Positions 32,441 through 41,638 of a stretch of 41,638 nucleotides of DNA are shown piece by piece; positions within the stretch are counted from its first letter, which is position 1, and each line of letters begins with the position of its first letter. Under the pieces are notes generated by a model that saw only the letters and a program-made list of their open reading frames with translations, was not told the origin of the DNA and made no database searches. The translations under genes and the position numbers were made by a program. Origin of the DNA: Herminiimonas sp. (lineage in GTDB: Bacteria; Pseudomonadota; Gammaproteobacteria; Burkholderiales; Burkholderiaceae); NCBI GenBank assembly GCA_014377155.1, contig JACMQD010000193.1, positions 1 to 41,638 of the forward strand. Reading direction: 5' to 3'.

Positions 32441-32555
32441 ATGAGCGCCATTCTCGTTGTCGTCAACGACGCGGCCTACGGGGACGAACGCGCCTACCAC
32501 GCTGGCTCAACTTGCCGATTGCAAGCTGGAAGCCGACAAAGTTCTTGTTTTTTAA
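32441..32555 (+). pseudogene. Internally deleted cytosolic DsrE-like gene
   Basis: ATG 32441, with AAGGAAG ahead, starts MSAILVVVNDAAYGDERAY, a typical start of cytosolic DsrE-family proteins. The middle of the protein is gone: in another frame the sequence continues TLAQLADCKLEADKVLVF and stops at TAA 32553-32555, typical of the C-terminal end of the same family. So about 60 codons between the two ends have been deleted and the join is out of frame. It directly precedes a persulfide dioxygenase-like pseudogene, an arrangement otherwise common for dsrE-pdo-MFS clusters. Confidence 0.6.
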
Positions 32556-32565
32556 GGAATCGCTC

Positions 32566-33307
32566 ATGTTCTTCAAGCAACACCCCACCAAAGAATCCTC
32601 CCTGTCCTATTTCGTTGGATGCGCTGGCCACGCCATTGGCGCCGCCGTCGATGTGGTCGCGGGCGACGAGGATTGGTTCATTGAACAAGCAGCTCAGGCG
32701 AACATGCGCATCGCCTACGTAATCGACACCCATGTCCATGCCGATCACTTTTCGGGAGGCCGGAATCTGGCCAAGCGTGTTGGCGCCCTATTGCCTGCAC
32801 GAAAGCGCGCGATCGTTCATGAAGTTCGACTACGAGCCCTTGGTCGACGGTCAAATGCTTGATCTGGGCAAGGTCAAGATCAAGGTGTTGCACACGCCGG
32901 GTCATACCATCGACAGCATGTGCCTGCTGGTGTCGGATCCGCGTCGCGGTCCTGAACCCTGGTTTGTTATCACTGGCGACACCCTGTTCGTCGGAGCCAC
33001 GAGACGTCCGGACTTGGCTGGATGGAAACAGGAGATGGTTGGCATGCGGTTTGACAGCCTGGACGCAAAACTCCTGAATCTGCCCGTCGACTTAGAGATT
33101 TTTCCGGGCCATCAAGCGGGTAGCGCCTGCGGTGTGACCTTTCGAGCAAACCCCCTTCGACCATTGGTATCGAGAAACGCTGAAGCCGTTGCTGGCCATG
33201 GACCGCGACTCCTTTGTTCGCGAACTGACCACCAACTTTCCCGCGCGCCCAGCCAACATGGACCAGATCGTCGCTTCCAACATCATGGCCAGATCCGGCT
33301 ATGGAGT
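32566..33307 (+). pseudogene. Persulfide dioxygenase (MBL fold), frameshifted
   Basis: From ATG 32566 the reading is that of an MBL-fold persulfide dioxygenase: YFVGCAGHAIGAAVDVV, THVHADHFSGG, LAKRVGA. Near 32787 the frame changes, and the continuation CLHESARSFMKFDYEPLVDG is in a second frame with VLHTPGHTIDSM, ITGDTLFVG and IFPGHQAGSACG. Near 33150 it changes again (PSTIGIEK, then LLAMDRDSFVRELTTNFPAR in a third). At least three indels therefore break the gene. All metal-ligand motifs are still legible, so decay is recent. The 3' end runs into the start of the intact MFS gene. Confidence 0.75.
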
Positions 33308-34584
33308 TGAAACACGGCATCCGCCACAACAAGAGTCAATTCATTCACCAGCTCTTGCAGGTATTGTTGGTGGGCCTGACCATCGGCATGACTCGTACGG
33401 TCGTGCCTGCACTCGCCGAGTCAGACTTCGGCGTGCCCAAGAACTCATTTGTATTGCTGAGCTCTTTCGTGGTTGCCTTTGGCTTGGTCAAGGGCTCCAT
33501 GAACTTCATTGCAGGCCGACTCTCCGAGCGCATTGGCCGAAAGAGAGTTCTTTTAACGGGGTGGCTGGTCGCGCTGCCCATCCCGATCATGATCTGGTTC
33601 GCGCCCAGTTGGAGCTGGGTTGTGGCGGCGACGGTCTTGTTGGGCGTCAATCAAGGGCTGACCTGGTCGATGACCCAGACCTCCAAGCTCGACATCACCC
33701 GCCTCGAAGAGCGTGGCCTGACTCTTGGCCTTAATGAGTTCTCGGGATACGTGGGCGTAGCCCTGGCAGGCATTGCGACGGCTTACATGGCTTCTCAATT
33801 CGGCGCGCGGCAGGCGATCCTAATTTTCGGCATGGCCGTCATCGTCCTCGCCTTGGTTTTAACGCAGCTATGGGTCAAGGACACGCTGCCTTGGGCCAAG
33901 GCGGAAGCCGCCAAGCACGCGCCCGGAGCGGCCCAAGCCCTGCGTCCGCGCTATCCACTGGGCGTATCCGCCAACCCGTCCACCAAGGAAATCTTCACGC
34001 TCATGAGTTGGCGCGACAAGCGCCTGATGGCATTGAGTCAGGCTGGGATGGTGGAGAAATTCGTCGACGCCTTGGTGTGGATTTTCTACCCGGTATTTCT
34101 GTATCAAAAAGGCGTGAGCCTTCCGAACGTGGGATGGATCATCGGCTTCTACGGCTTCATATGGGGTGGCTCGCAGCTCTTCACCGGCAGGCTTTCAGAC
34201 CGCGTCGGGCGACACCGGCTCAACGTCTGGGGCATGTTGATTTGCGGCGCGGGCGTGGCGGCCATGATGCTGGGCGAGGGTGTCGCATGGTGGGCCGCTT
34301 CGGCCGCCGTCTCAGGCTTTGGCATGGCCCTGCTGTATCCCAATCTGTCTGCGGCGGTGGCCGACATCTCGCACCCGTCTTGGCGCGGATCGGCCATCGG
34401 TATATACCGGTTCTGGCGCGATCTTGGCTACGGGATCGGAGCCTTCGGCTTGGGCCTTGCCGCCCACTTCACCGGCCAAATGCAAGCGGCGTTCTGGTTT
34501 GTGGCGGCATCCATGTTCGCGTCCGGCGCATTGCTGTGGTGGCTGGGGGAGGAAACCCATCCGCGACTCAACCCCGCCCGCTGA
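33301..34584 (+). CDS. MFS transporter
   Basis: A 427-residue major facilitator with about twelve hydrophobic segments. The loop between helices 2 and 3 contains GRLSERIGRKRVLL and the corresponding second-half loop GRLSDRVGRHRLN, both forms of the family motif GxLaDrxGrkxxl. It is intact although the preceding dioxygenase and DsrE genes are decayed. MFS genes of this type follow persulfide dioxygenases in several betaproteobacteria, so a sulfur metabolite could be its substrate, but nothing in the sequence identifies it. There is no clear ribosome-binding site ahead of ATG 33301, perhaps because translation was coupled to the broken gene upstream. Confidence 0.85.
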   Translation: MELKHGIRHNKSQFIHQLLQVLLVGLTIGMTRTVVPALAESDFGVPKNSFVLLSSFVVAFGLVKGSMNFIAGRLSERIGRKRVLLTGWLVALPIPIMIWFAPSWSWVVAATVLLGVNQGLTWSMTQTSKLDITRLEERGLTLGLNEFSGYVGVALAGIATAYMASQFGARQAILIFGMAVIVLALVLTQLWVKDTLPWAKAEAAKHAPGAAQALRPRYPLGVSANPSTKEIFTLMSWRDKRLMALSQAGMVEKFVDALVWIFYPVFLYQKGVSLPNVGWIIGFYGFIWGGSQLFTGRLSDRVGRHRLNVWGMLICGAGVAAMMLGEGVAWWAASAAVSGFGMALLYPNLSAAVADISHPSWRGSAIGIYRFWRDLGYGIGAFGLGLAAHFTGQMQAAFWFVAASMFASGALLWWLGEETHPRLNPAR

Positions 34585-34587
34585 TGC

Positions 34588-34741
34588 TCATTGCTTCGCG
34601 GGCACGCCATGGCTGGCGCGCCCCTCCATGGCATCCTTGCCATGATCGGCGAGCTGCGCGTCGAACCATTTGTGCAGCGCCGCCACGAGAGAGGCATCCT
34701 GCGTCTTGTAATTCAACTGGCCACCGGCTTTGGCCAAGACT
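34588..34741 (-). pseudogene. C-terminal fragment of a small periplasmic protein
   Basis: The minus strand reads LVLAKAGGQLNYKTQDASLV, then ALHKWFDAQLADHGKDAM and a short tail ending in a stop. This is the recognisable end of a family of small secreted proteins sometimes misannotated as aspartate carbamoyltransferase (pattern ALHxWFDAQLxDHGxDAM). The N-terminal two thirds are missing because an IstB fragment begins at 34742 on the opposite strand. The frame is open further upstream but has the character of an antisense reading of istB. Not functional. Confidence 0.55.
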
Positions 34742-34939
34742 AATGTCCTCGTTTTCGACGATTGAGGAATGGGTGCTATCGACGGTACGACCCGCTCGGA
34801 CCTGTTGGAGATCATCGACGACCACGCCGGCCACAAGGCCACCATCATTACCAGCCAACTGCCGGTGGAGCATTGGCACGCCTGGATCGGCTATACCACC
34901 ATCGCTTACGCCATCCTGGACCGCATCATGCAACGCAAC
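34742..34939 (+). pseudogene. IS21-family istB fragment
   Basis: The reading NVLVFDD, then TGA, then GMGAIDGTTRSDLLEIIDDH is a segment of IstB, the AAA+ helper of IS21 transposases; it goes on with KATIITSQLPVEHWHAWIG and ILDRIMQRNHRL. TGA stands where the family has Trp (DDWG), a single-base change. The Walker A part is missing and the protein stops matching after HRL. It probably shares its origin with the paired repeats at 35670-35724. Confidence 0.8.
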
Positions 34940-35101
34940 CACCGCCTTGTTGACGATCGCTTCGGATTGACCCACCATTTTCACCGTCGACTCACTCGCC
35001 GGAGCACCGCTTTCGGCGATAACACTGCTACGTTTCTTGGCCAGGACGCCGGGTCAATCACATTCGATAATTCTCGAGCAAGTTGGCTCAATTTTGCGCG
35101 A

Positions 35102-35275
35102 TCAGCAACAGAACAGCGGCTCTTTGCTACTAAAGGCGTTGTAGAGACTGCCACGGGTATTGCCCGCGGCGGCGATCAGATCGGCTATGGAAGCTGGCTC
35201 ATAGCCTTTCTCCAAAAAGATGTTCATCGCCTTGCCGACGACTTCGTCTTCGTCGAATGATTTTTCCCAAGGCAT
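35102..35275 (-). pseudogene. TetR-family regulator, N-terminal fragment
   Basis: From ATG 35275 on the minus strand the frame reads MPWEKSFDEDEVVGKAMNIF, with the helix-turn-helix EPASIADLIAAAGNTRGSLY and SSKEPLF, then a stop after 57 residues. This is the DNA-binding half of a TetR-family repressor; the ligand-binding domain is absent. The intervening segment 34940-35101 has no recognisable content. Together with the fragment at 34588 this looks like a locus cut up by insertions. Confidence 0.7.
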
Positions 35276-35384
35276 GGCTCAACCCTCGGCTATTTGAACG
35301 AAAGATCATCCTAACAAATCTAAACAGATCGATCGACATAACATTGAACGCGATCCTTGTGGGAGGTGCCACTTGTTTGCGGTG

Positions 35385-35628
35385 ATCTCTTCGTTATTTC
35401 AATTTCGAGATCCCGCTCTGCCAGCAGTCTCTTCAGCCTGGCATTCTCCTGCGTCAGGTTCTTGTGCTCTTTGACATCTTCGGTCGCCATGTCGGCAAAC
35501 CGGCTGCGCCATCCGTAGATGCTTTGCTCACTCACTCCAAGGCGTTTCGCCATCTCGGGAACCGGATCTTAGTCCGCCTGCCGCAAAATCCGGACGATCT
35601 GTTCGTCGCTGTATCGGCTCTTCTTCAT
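35385..35628 (-). pseudogene. IS3-family OrfA remnant
   Basis: The minus-strand reading MKKSRYSDEQIVRILRQAD, then TAA, then DPVPEMAKRLGVSEQSIYGW and a leucine-rich coiled part (LTQENARLKRLLAERDLEIE) is an IS3-family OrfA with a stop in place of a normal codon. The end of OrfA and all of OrfB are missing; after ITKRSP the sequence is foreign. Confidence 0.8.
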
Positions 35629-35669
35629 TGCTCCCTCGCTTTCGCAAGGAGCTATCTTCTCAAATTATT

Positions 35670-35724
35670 CGTGGTCTTGAAATCCCCGGGCAGGTCACGT
35701 GGTCTAAAAATCCCCGGTCAGGTC
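35670..35724. repeat. Two near-identical 27-bp direct repeats, likely IS21-type end
   Basis: 35670-35696 and 35698-35724 agree at all but four or so positions, in the pattern CGTGGTCT..AAATCCCCGG.CAGGTC with a 28-base period. Multiple terminal repeats of this length are characteristic of IS21-family ends, and an istB fragment lies 730 bases away. Region 35725-35862 shows nothing else. Confidence 0.55.
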
Positions 35725-35862
35725 CTGCGCCCAAACGATTAGCGATTTTTCAAATCACGATGTAATTACGTCAGCCAATAACATTGGCAATCCAAAGCGA
35801 CACACCGTACTTACAGGGATTTCCTTAAAGCATTACACTATAGGTAAATTGAAAGGACAGAA

Positions 35863-36438
35863 ATGAACAGGACAATGCAAGCAGCGGTTATTACGGTTTC
35901 ATTGGCATATCTACTGTCAGGGTGTTCGACACCAATGTATCCAGACCAAAGCCAGAATTATCCAGTTCAGCAAACCTATCCTGTTCAACAGTCATACCCC
36001 CACCCGTCGTATCAGCAGCCGTCATACTCGCCACCGCCGCAGTACCCGTCACAGCAAACTTATCAGTCGCAGCCGTATCCATCGCAACAGCGCCGTCAAG
36101 AATCGTATGGCGTTATTGACTCGATTCAAATTATTGAACCGAGTTCGAATGCCGGACCTGGGCTAGGCGCTGTTGCCGGCGCTCTCGTCGGCGGTTTGCT
36201 CGGCAACCAGGTTGGTAAGGGCAATGGTCGAACCGCGGCAACAGTTGCGGGTGCAATAGGCGGCGGCCTGGTGGGTAACAATGTTGAGAATAGTCGTCGC
36301 CAACAGGGCCCTGCCGCCTATCTAATTAGAGTCCGCCTCGACGATGGCTCGTTCGATACCCTTACACAAGACAATGTGAATGATCTCGGGGTTGGAAGTC
36401 GAGTACGGATTGATTCAGGCCGGGTATATCGGTACTGA
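35863..36438 (+). CDS. Glycine-zipper 2TM lipoprotein
   Basis: A 191-residue outer-membrane-type lipoprotein. Lipobox LLSGC (Cys21), then a 60-residue low-complexity Pro/Gln/Ser/Tyr segment (repeated YPVQQ, YPSQQ), then a glycine-zipper region (GLGAVAGALVGGLLGNQVGK and ATVAGAIGGGLVGNN) of the 17-kDa/SlyB type, and a C-terminal domain LIRVRLDDGSFDTL..DLGVGSRVRIDSGRVYRY. GAAAGGACAG precedes the ATG. The family stabilises the envelope or responds to stress. It is unrelated to the sulfur genes by content. Codon use and integrity suggest that it is functional. Confidence 0.85.
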   Translation: MNRTMQAAVITVSLAYLLSGCSTPMYPDQSQNYPVQQTYPVQQSYPHPSYQQPSYSPPPQYPSQQTYQSQPYPSQQRRQESYGVIDSIQIIEPSSNAGPGLGAVAGALVGGLLGNQVGKGNGRTAATVAGAIGGGLVGNNVENSRRQQGPAAYLIRVRLDDGSFDTLTQDNVNDLGVGSRVRIDSGRVYRY

Positions 36439-36508
36439 TTGCTAATCACGCCGCTGAGACGGCCAAATCTTTTTGGTTATTTCCAAGGGGCATTGATGCT
36501 CCATACCG

Positions 36509-36637
36509 TTAGCACCAATGCATTCTCATACCACTCATCATTCCTCCCATTATAAGGAACATGCCAAGCACGGCAGCCAGAGCCAGCGCACCTATGGCGG
36601 CCAGCAGCACAACGATGGGATGCGTATTTCTGTTCAT
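36509..36637 (-). CDS. 42-residue membrane peptide
   Basis: A short gene starting with ATG 36637, with GAGGAG six to ten bases ahead. The peptide is MNRNTHPIVVLLAAIGALAL followed by AAVLGMFLIMGGMMSGMRMH and WC: one membrane helix with a Met-rich (five Met in the last 13 residues) and Cys-ended C terminus. Such tails can bind soft metals such as copper or mercury, and the mer and flavoprotein genes are nearby, but this is inference. The 220 bases further upstream to 36858 hold nothing I recognise. Confidence 0.55.
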   Translation of the reverse strand: MNRNTHPIVVLLAAIGALALAAVLGMFLIMGGMMSGMRMHWC

Positions 36638-36858
36638 CAAGGGGCTCCTCGTTCATGATTAAAATGCTGGCTCTTGAGCCAGCATACGGACATTTCCGGT
36701 ACGGGCCTGAGAAACGCAGACACGAATCGGATCGACTTATATGGCGTGCGGCCAAGCTAAGACGCACGGCCAACTAATCCAATGTGCTGCATCCAGACCT
36801 ACGAAATGGGCGCCGATCAGCAACAGATGATTACGCATGTTGACGCCAGTACCTGCTT

Positions 36859-38205
36859 TTACAGCATTGAACTGATATCGGATGCGCCCGTTGGGTAAGC
36901 AAACATCGTGGTCTTCAACTCATCTGTTGTCAGGCCATGACGGATTGCAAGACCAAAGATGTTGATCACCTCATCAACATGGGGACCAACCAAGTGGGCG
37001 CCGATCACGTGATCCGTTTCTTCATCAATCAACACTTTGTAGCCATAGACCGGTTCGGCTTGTTGCCGAGCGGTGAACCAGGTTGGCGTTTTCTGGCTTT
37101 GAAGACGAAATTTAATGCCTTTTTCCCGCGCCTTGGTTTCCGTTAGTCCTACCGATGCAATCGTGGGAATGGTGAAAGCAACGCTTGGCACGCCTTGGTA
37201 GTTCGGTTTTTGATGGTTTCCCTTTAATAGATTAGTCGCCACAACCTTGGCGTCATGACCTGACACGGGGGTAAGCGGAGGGCCCATCTGCGCCGCGTCA
37301 CCTGCCGCATAAACGCATGCATTCGACACGCTCTGCAGGTATTCATTGAGCTTCAACTTACCGTTGTCATGTTCGACTCCAGCAGCTTCAAGATCAAGTG
37401 CTGCATGGTTGGGTGCTCGCCCGGCCGCATGCACGACCAGATCTGCTTCTGTCACGAACTGCTTTCCGTCACGAGTCGACGTGACCTCGTAGATGTCGCC
37501 CACTTTCTTGACCGACTCCACTGACGTTTTGGTCTGGACGTCGATGCCCAGCGCTGCAAATGACTCCATCAGCCAGCCGACCAGGTCAGCATCGAATTCA
37601 GTCAGCATGCGCTCGGCATGCTGCAAAATCGTAACATTTGCGCCTGCGCGAGCAGCAATGTGCGAGAACTCAGCCGCTATATACCCGCCGCCGACGAGAA
37701 CAATGCGCTTCGGGAGGGTATCGAGCGCTAAAAATCCCTCGTTGTCCATCAAGTGCTCTTCGCCAGGAATATGCAACTTTATCGGCTCGGCGCCGGAGGC
37801 GATCAGGATGTGTTTTGCGTCCAACGTCTGATCATTGACCATCAAAGCATTTTTGCCGACAAATCGTGCTTTGCCGTGATACGTGTCGATGCCCTTGCTC
37901 TTGTACAGGTCCTCCATTTTTTCTGGTACCGGGTCCGTAAAAGTGCGCTTGAATGCCATCAGCCTGGACCATTCGATATGCACATCGCCCGCCACGCCTT
38001 TACCAAACATCCGGTGCGCATGGTCAAACGCGTCTGTCCCGCCGATCAACATCTTTTTCGGGTCGCACCCCCGTAGCGCGCACGTTCCACCGAACGGCCG
38101 GAAATCGATGACTGCCACCGTCCAGCCGGCCTCGCATACACGCATTGCTGCCGTCGTTGCTGCCGTTCCGGTACCGATGATTACCAAGTCATATTGTTTG
38201 CTCAT
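36859..38205 (-). CDS. Flavoprotein disulfide reductase (MerA/glutathione reductase-like)
   Basis: A 448-residue pyridine nucleotide-disulfide oxidoreductase. FAD site IIGTGTAATTAA (9-20), redox pair Cys42/Cys47 in GGTCALRGCDPKK, NAD(P) site VLVGGGYIAAEFSHIAARAG, and a dimerisation domain ending TMFAYPTGASDISSML. It lacks the HPT..E sequence of lipoamide and glutathione reductases and the C-terminal Cys-Cys of MerA, so it belongs to the 'dihydrolipoyl dehydrogenase family' of unassigned substrate. GGAGG lies six bases ahead of the ATG. It lies 240 bases after merA on the same strand; that interval holds no gene I can support. Confidence 0.85.
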   Translation of the reverse strand: MSKQYDLVIIGTGTAATTAAMRVCEAGWTVAVIDFRPFGGTCALRGCDPKKMLIGGTDAFDHAHRMFGKGVAGDVHIEWSRLMAFKRTFTDPVPEKMEDLYKSKGIDTYHGKARFVGKNALMVNDQTLDAKHILIASGAEPIKLHIPGEEHLMDNEGFLALDTLPKRIVLVGGGYIAAEFSHIAARAGANVTILQHAERMLTEFDADLVGWLMESFAALGIDVQTKTSVESVKKVGDIYEVTSTRDGKQFVTEADLVVHAAGRAPNHAALDLEAAGVEHDNGKLKLNEYLQSVSNACVYAAGDAAQMGPPLTPVSGHDAKVVATNLLKGNHQKPNYQGVPSVAFTIPTIASVGLTETKAREKGIKFRLQSQKTPTWFTARQQAEPVYGYKVLIDEETDHVIGAHLVGPHVDEVINIFGLAIRHGLTTDELKTTMFAYPTGASDISSML

Positions 38206-38445
38206 GTTGCCTCCATTTGGTCATATTGCAAATTTTCGGACAAATCACTCGGGAAGCACGGTCACTTTCTCTCCGACGCTTCTGTAGAGGCAGATCGTTA
38301 CTTCGGTTTCACGGCGCAAGTACCCTCCATGCGCGGGCAGGTTGCACTCCCGCACATGGCAGGTACCAAGCATCACCACGGCGCTTTCGCTTGCCCTGAC
38401 CACGCCAGCAATGCATCTGCCGATGTCATCGACCTGAGCACCTGC

Positions 38446-40375
<1,930 letters not shown>

Positions 40376-40390
40376 GATTTTTCCTAATGG

Positions 40391-40519
40391 TTAAGAGAGA
40401 GAGAGGGGGCAACAACCGAGCCTGGGCAAGTACATCAACAGGACTAGGACAAAGCCATACATCAGTGCAACACCATCGACCGCGACCAGCATTTGCTTGA
40501 CGACCCAATGGAGACGCAT
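40391..40519 (-). CDS. 42-residue membrane peptide with Cys-Cys between merT and merP
   Basis: The 152-base gap between merT and merP contains a 42-codon frame (MRLHWVVKQMLVAVDGVALM, then YGFVLVLLMYLPRLGCCPLS and LS) with one clear membrane helix and a vicinal Cys pair after it, ending 16 bases before merP. Vicinal cysteines are the mercury ligands of MerT and MerF. It is shorter than MerF (about 80 residues, two helices) and has only a weak ribosome-binding site, so it could be a degenerate MerF or a chance frame. Confidence 0.4.
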   Translation of the reverse strand: MRLHWVVKQMLVAVDGVALMYGFVLVLLMYLPRLGCCPLSLS

Positions 40520-40527
40520 GCTGGCTG

Positions 40528-40884
40528 TCATTCAAGAAACGTAACAAGGTACGGATACGCCAACGCAATCAAGACCAGAATCGACACGACCCAGAACATG
40601 GCTCGGTAACGGACATTGGTCTGGGGTAGCGCACACAGGCTGCCCGGCACGCAGTCGGCTGCTGTCGGCCCTTGGTAAATTTTTCGGTAAGCCAGTGCCA
40701 TGCACACCAAAGCCGCGACGATGAACACCGGTCGCAGAGGTTCGAGCAAGGTCAAATTGGAAATCCATGCTCCGCCTATTCCCAGGCTCACAAGAATTAG
40801 CGGGCCCAGGCAGCAAGCGGAAGCAGCGATGGCGGCCAGCGCGCCCCCGACAAGGGTGGTCTTTGCGAGTTTGTCGTTTTCCAT
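40528..40884 (-). CDS. merT: Mercuric ion transporter MerT
   Basis: A 118-residue inner-membrane protein with three hydrophobic segments. First-helix Cys pair in ASACCLGPL receives Hg(II) from MerP; the cytosolic loop has cysteines at DCVPGSLC. Length is normal. It is the first gene of the mer operon and starts 27 bases after the promoter's -10 element, divergent from merR. Confidence 0.95.
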   Translation of the reverse strand: MENDKLAKTTLVGGALAAIAASACCLGPLILVSLGIGGAWISNLTLLEPLRPVFIVAALVCMALAYRKIYQGPTAADCVPGSLCALPQTNVRYRAMFWVVSILVLIALAYPYLVTFLE

Positions 40885-40910
40885 GATTTAAAAAGTAAGT
40901 GAGGAACCGT

Positions 40911-40942
40911 ACTATAGGTTCCGTACCGCAGTACGCAGTCAA
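40911..40942 (-). promoter_or_regulatory. mer operator/promoter
   Basis: On the minus strand TTGACT (40937-40942) is the -35 and CTATAG/TATAGT (40911-40917) the -10, with a 19- or 20-base spacer instead of 17. The spacer holds GTAC-centred symmetry (CGTAC and GTACG). The over-long spacer with the operator inside is the hallmark of MerR-family activation by DNA untwisting, and TTGACT plus the GTAC dyad match the classical merT promoter. Confidence 0.85.
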
Positions 40943-40971
40943 CCCATTTTTGCAAAAAGACTGGAAAATTC

Positions 40972-41379
40972 ATGGATCCCAAGCTGACGATAGGCAAGGT
41001 TGCAGCAGCAGCAGAGGTCAATGTCGAGACGATCCGTTTCTATCAACGCCGGGGAATCCTGGCTGAGCCACCGAAAAAGCTCGGGGGACTACGCTACTAC
41101 GGCGAGGACGCGATCGAACGGGTGCGCTTCGTCAAACGTGCGCAGGGCCTGGGCTTTTCGCTCGAAGAAGTGATCGTTTTGCTTGCACTGGACAAATCCG
41201 ATGCCTGTGCAAAAACACATGACGCCGCAGAAAAGAAACTGAAAATTGTGGAAGGCCGGATCCGGGATCTGGAACGCATTCGGACGACGTTGAAAAAGCT
41301 GATCGGCCAATGTGAAAAGGGTGCACCAGATGTGTCATGCCCCATCATCGAATCACTACTGCATAACGAGCGTGCCTAA
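40972..41379 (+). CDS. merR: Mercury-responsive regulator MerR
   Basis: A 135-residue MerR protein: winged helix (LTIGKVAAAAEVNVETIRFY, QRRGIL), long dimerisation helix, and the three mercury-binding cysteines Cys79, Cys114 and Cys123 at the classical spacing (DACAKTH, GQCEKG, VSCPI). It represses merTPA without metal and activates it with Hg(II). Divergent from merT with an 87-base interval. Confidence 0.95.
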   Translation: MDPKLTIGKVAAAAEVNVETIRFYQRRGILAEPPKKLGGLRYYGEDAIERVRFVKRAQGLGFSLEEVIVLLALDKSDACAKTHDAAEKKLKIVEGRIRDLERIRTTLKKLIGQCEKGAPDVSCPIIESLLHNERA

Positions 41380-41638
41380 TCAAACGCTGGGTAGCGCTGA
41401 CGCGCTACCTCGACGACGGTGATGTTCCGGTGGATAACAATTGGGTGGAAAATAAAATCCGTCCCTGGGCCATCGGCCGCTCGAACTGGTTGTTCGTCGG
41501 GTCGCTACGTGCGGGCCAGCGCGCTGCGGCAATCATGAGCCTCGTGCGTTCGGCCCAGCTCAACGGGCACGATCCGTATGCCTACCTCAAGGACGTCCTG
41601 ACACGCTTGCCGACGCAACGCGACAGCGTCATTGCAGA
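41380..41638 (+). pseudogene. IS66-family transposase C-terminus, runs off window
   Basis: Starting right behind the merR stop, a frame open to the window end reads LTRYLDDGDVPVDNNWVENK, then IRPWAIGRSNWLFVGSLRAG and further to PYAYLKDVLTRLP. This is the C-terminal end of IS66 TnpC, including the DNN..E region with the last catalytic Glu. The N-terminal 400 or so residues are missing, so the element was truncated on its left, apparently at the merR end. More sequence to the right would be needed to see the IS end. Confidence 0.85.

Noticed and set aside
38206..38445. Short Cys-containing minus-strand frames between merA and the flavoprotein gene
   Set aside because: Frames of 19 and 42 codons overlap each other in different frames, have no clear ribosome-binding sites and match no family known to me.

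Overview
The window looks like a chromosomal or plasmid-borne accessory region of a Gram-negative betaproteobacterium, probably Burkholderiales (Oxalobacteraceae-like). This is inferred from gene content and protein style; no rRNA or housekeeping marker is present to fix it. Its theme is oxidation of inorganic sulfur compounds, followed by a mercury-resistance module. Insertion-sequence debris lies at both edges and in the interior, so the region appears to have been assembled by transfer.

Layout. (1) 1-665: remnants of an IS30-like transposase and a second IS end. (2) 682-3656, minus strand: a persulfide module with a SoxB-like cytosolic metallophosphatase, a possible zinc-ribbon ORF, an ETHE1-type persulfide dioxygenase and a DUF442 rhodanese/phosphatase-like protein. 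(3) 3962-8720, plus strand: two orphan periplasmic binding proteins flanking an OBAP/DUF1264 protein and a small gene interrupted by a stop codon, then tsdB-tsdA (thiosulfate dehydrogenase and its diheme partner). (4) 8740-11405, minus: dsbG and dsbD, which deliver reductant to the periplasm. (5) 11530-14257, plus: a BigR/SqrR-like ArsR repressor, two YeeE/YedE half-transporters and two TlpA-like thioredoxins. (6) 14258-14625: a gene-free interval with a promoter plus terminator, a candidate small RNA. (7) 14626-17206, minus: ccsB, an isoprenylcysteine methyltransferase-like membrane protein and a second MBL-fold persulfide dioxygenase-like protein. (8) 17300-22606, plus: an ArsR gene with an in-frame amber codon, a DUF442-SQR fusion, a TauE/SafE permease, two periplasmic DsrE-like proteins, a SoxH-like metallohydrolase and a monoheme cytochrome c. 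(9) 22859-31281, plus: soxR, soxCD, soxYZ, soxAX, soxB, a SoxW-like thioredoxin and a third periplasmic DsrE-like protein, which is a complete Kelly-Friedrich Sox pathway including the SoxCD sulfur dehydrogenase. (10) 31337-35628: an unknown membrane protein, IS6/IS21/IS3 remnants, a deleted dsrE, a frameshifted persulfide dioxygenase, an intact MFS transporter, and fragments of a periplasmic protein and a TetR regulator. (11) 35863-38205: a glycine-zipper lipoprotein, a 42-residue membrane peptide and a flavoprotein disulfide reductase. (12) 38446-41379: merA, merP, a small Cys-Cys peptide and merT on the minus strand, divergent from merR on the plus strand across a recognisable mer operator/promoter. 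(13) 41380-41638: the C-terminal end of an IS66 transposase that runs off the window.

How it works together (established roles plus inference): sulfide is oxidised by the SQR fusion; persulfide is handled by dioxygenases and DUF442/rhodanese domains; thiosulfate is either joined to tetrathionate by TsdA or fully oxidised on SoxYZ by SoxAX, SoxB and SoxCD. DsbD, DsbG, the TlpA proteins and the SoxW-like protein would keep SoxY and c-type cytochrome thiols reduced. CcsB serves cytochrome c maturation. YeeE/YedE and TauE proteins probably move sulfur anions. Three ArsR-family genes, one of them broken, and at least two inverted-repeat operators suggest sulfide/thiosulfate-responsive control.

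The less familiar material is the orphan binding-protein/OBAP cluster beside tsdBA, the cytosolic SoxB paralogue in a persulfide operon, the in-frame stops in two otherwise well-preserved genes, and the promoter-to-terminator transcript at about 14456-14561.
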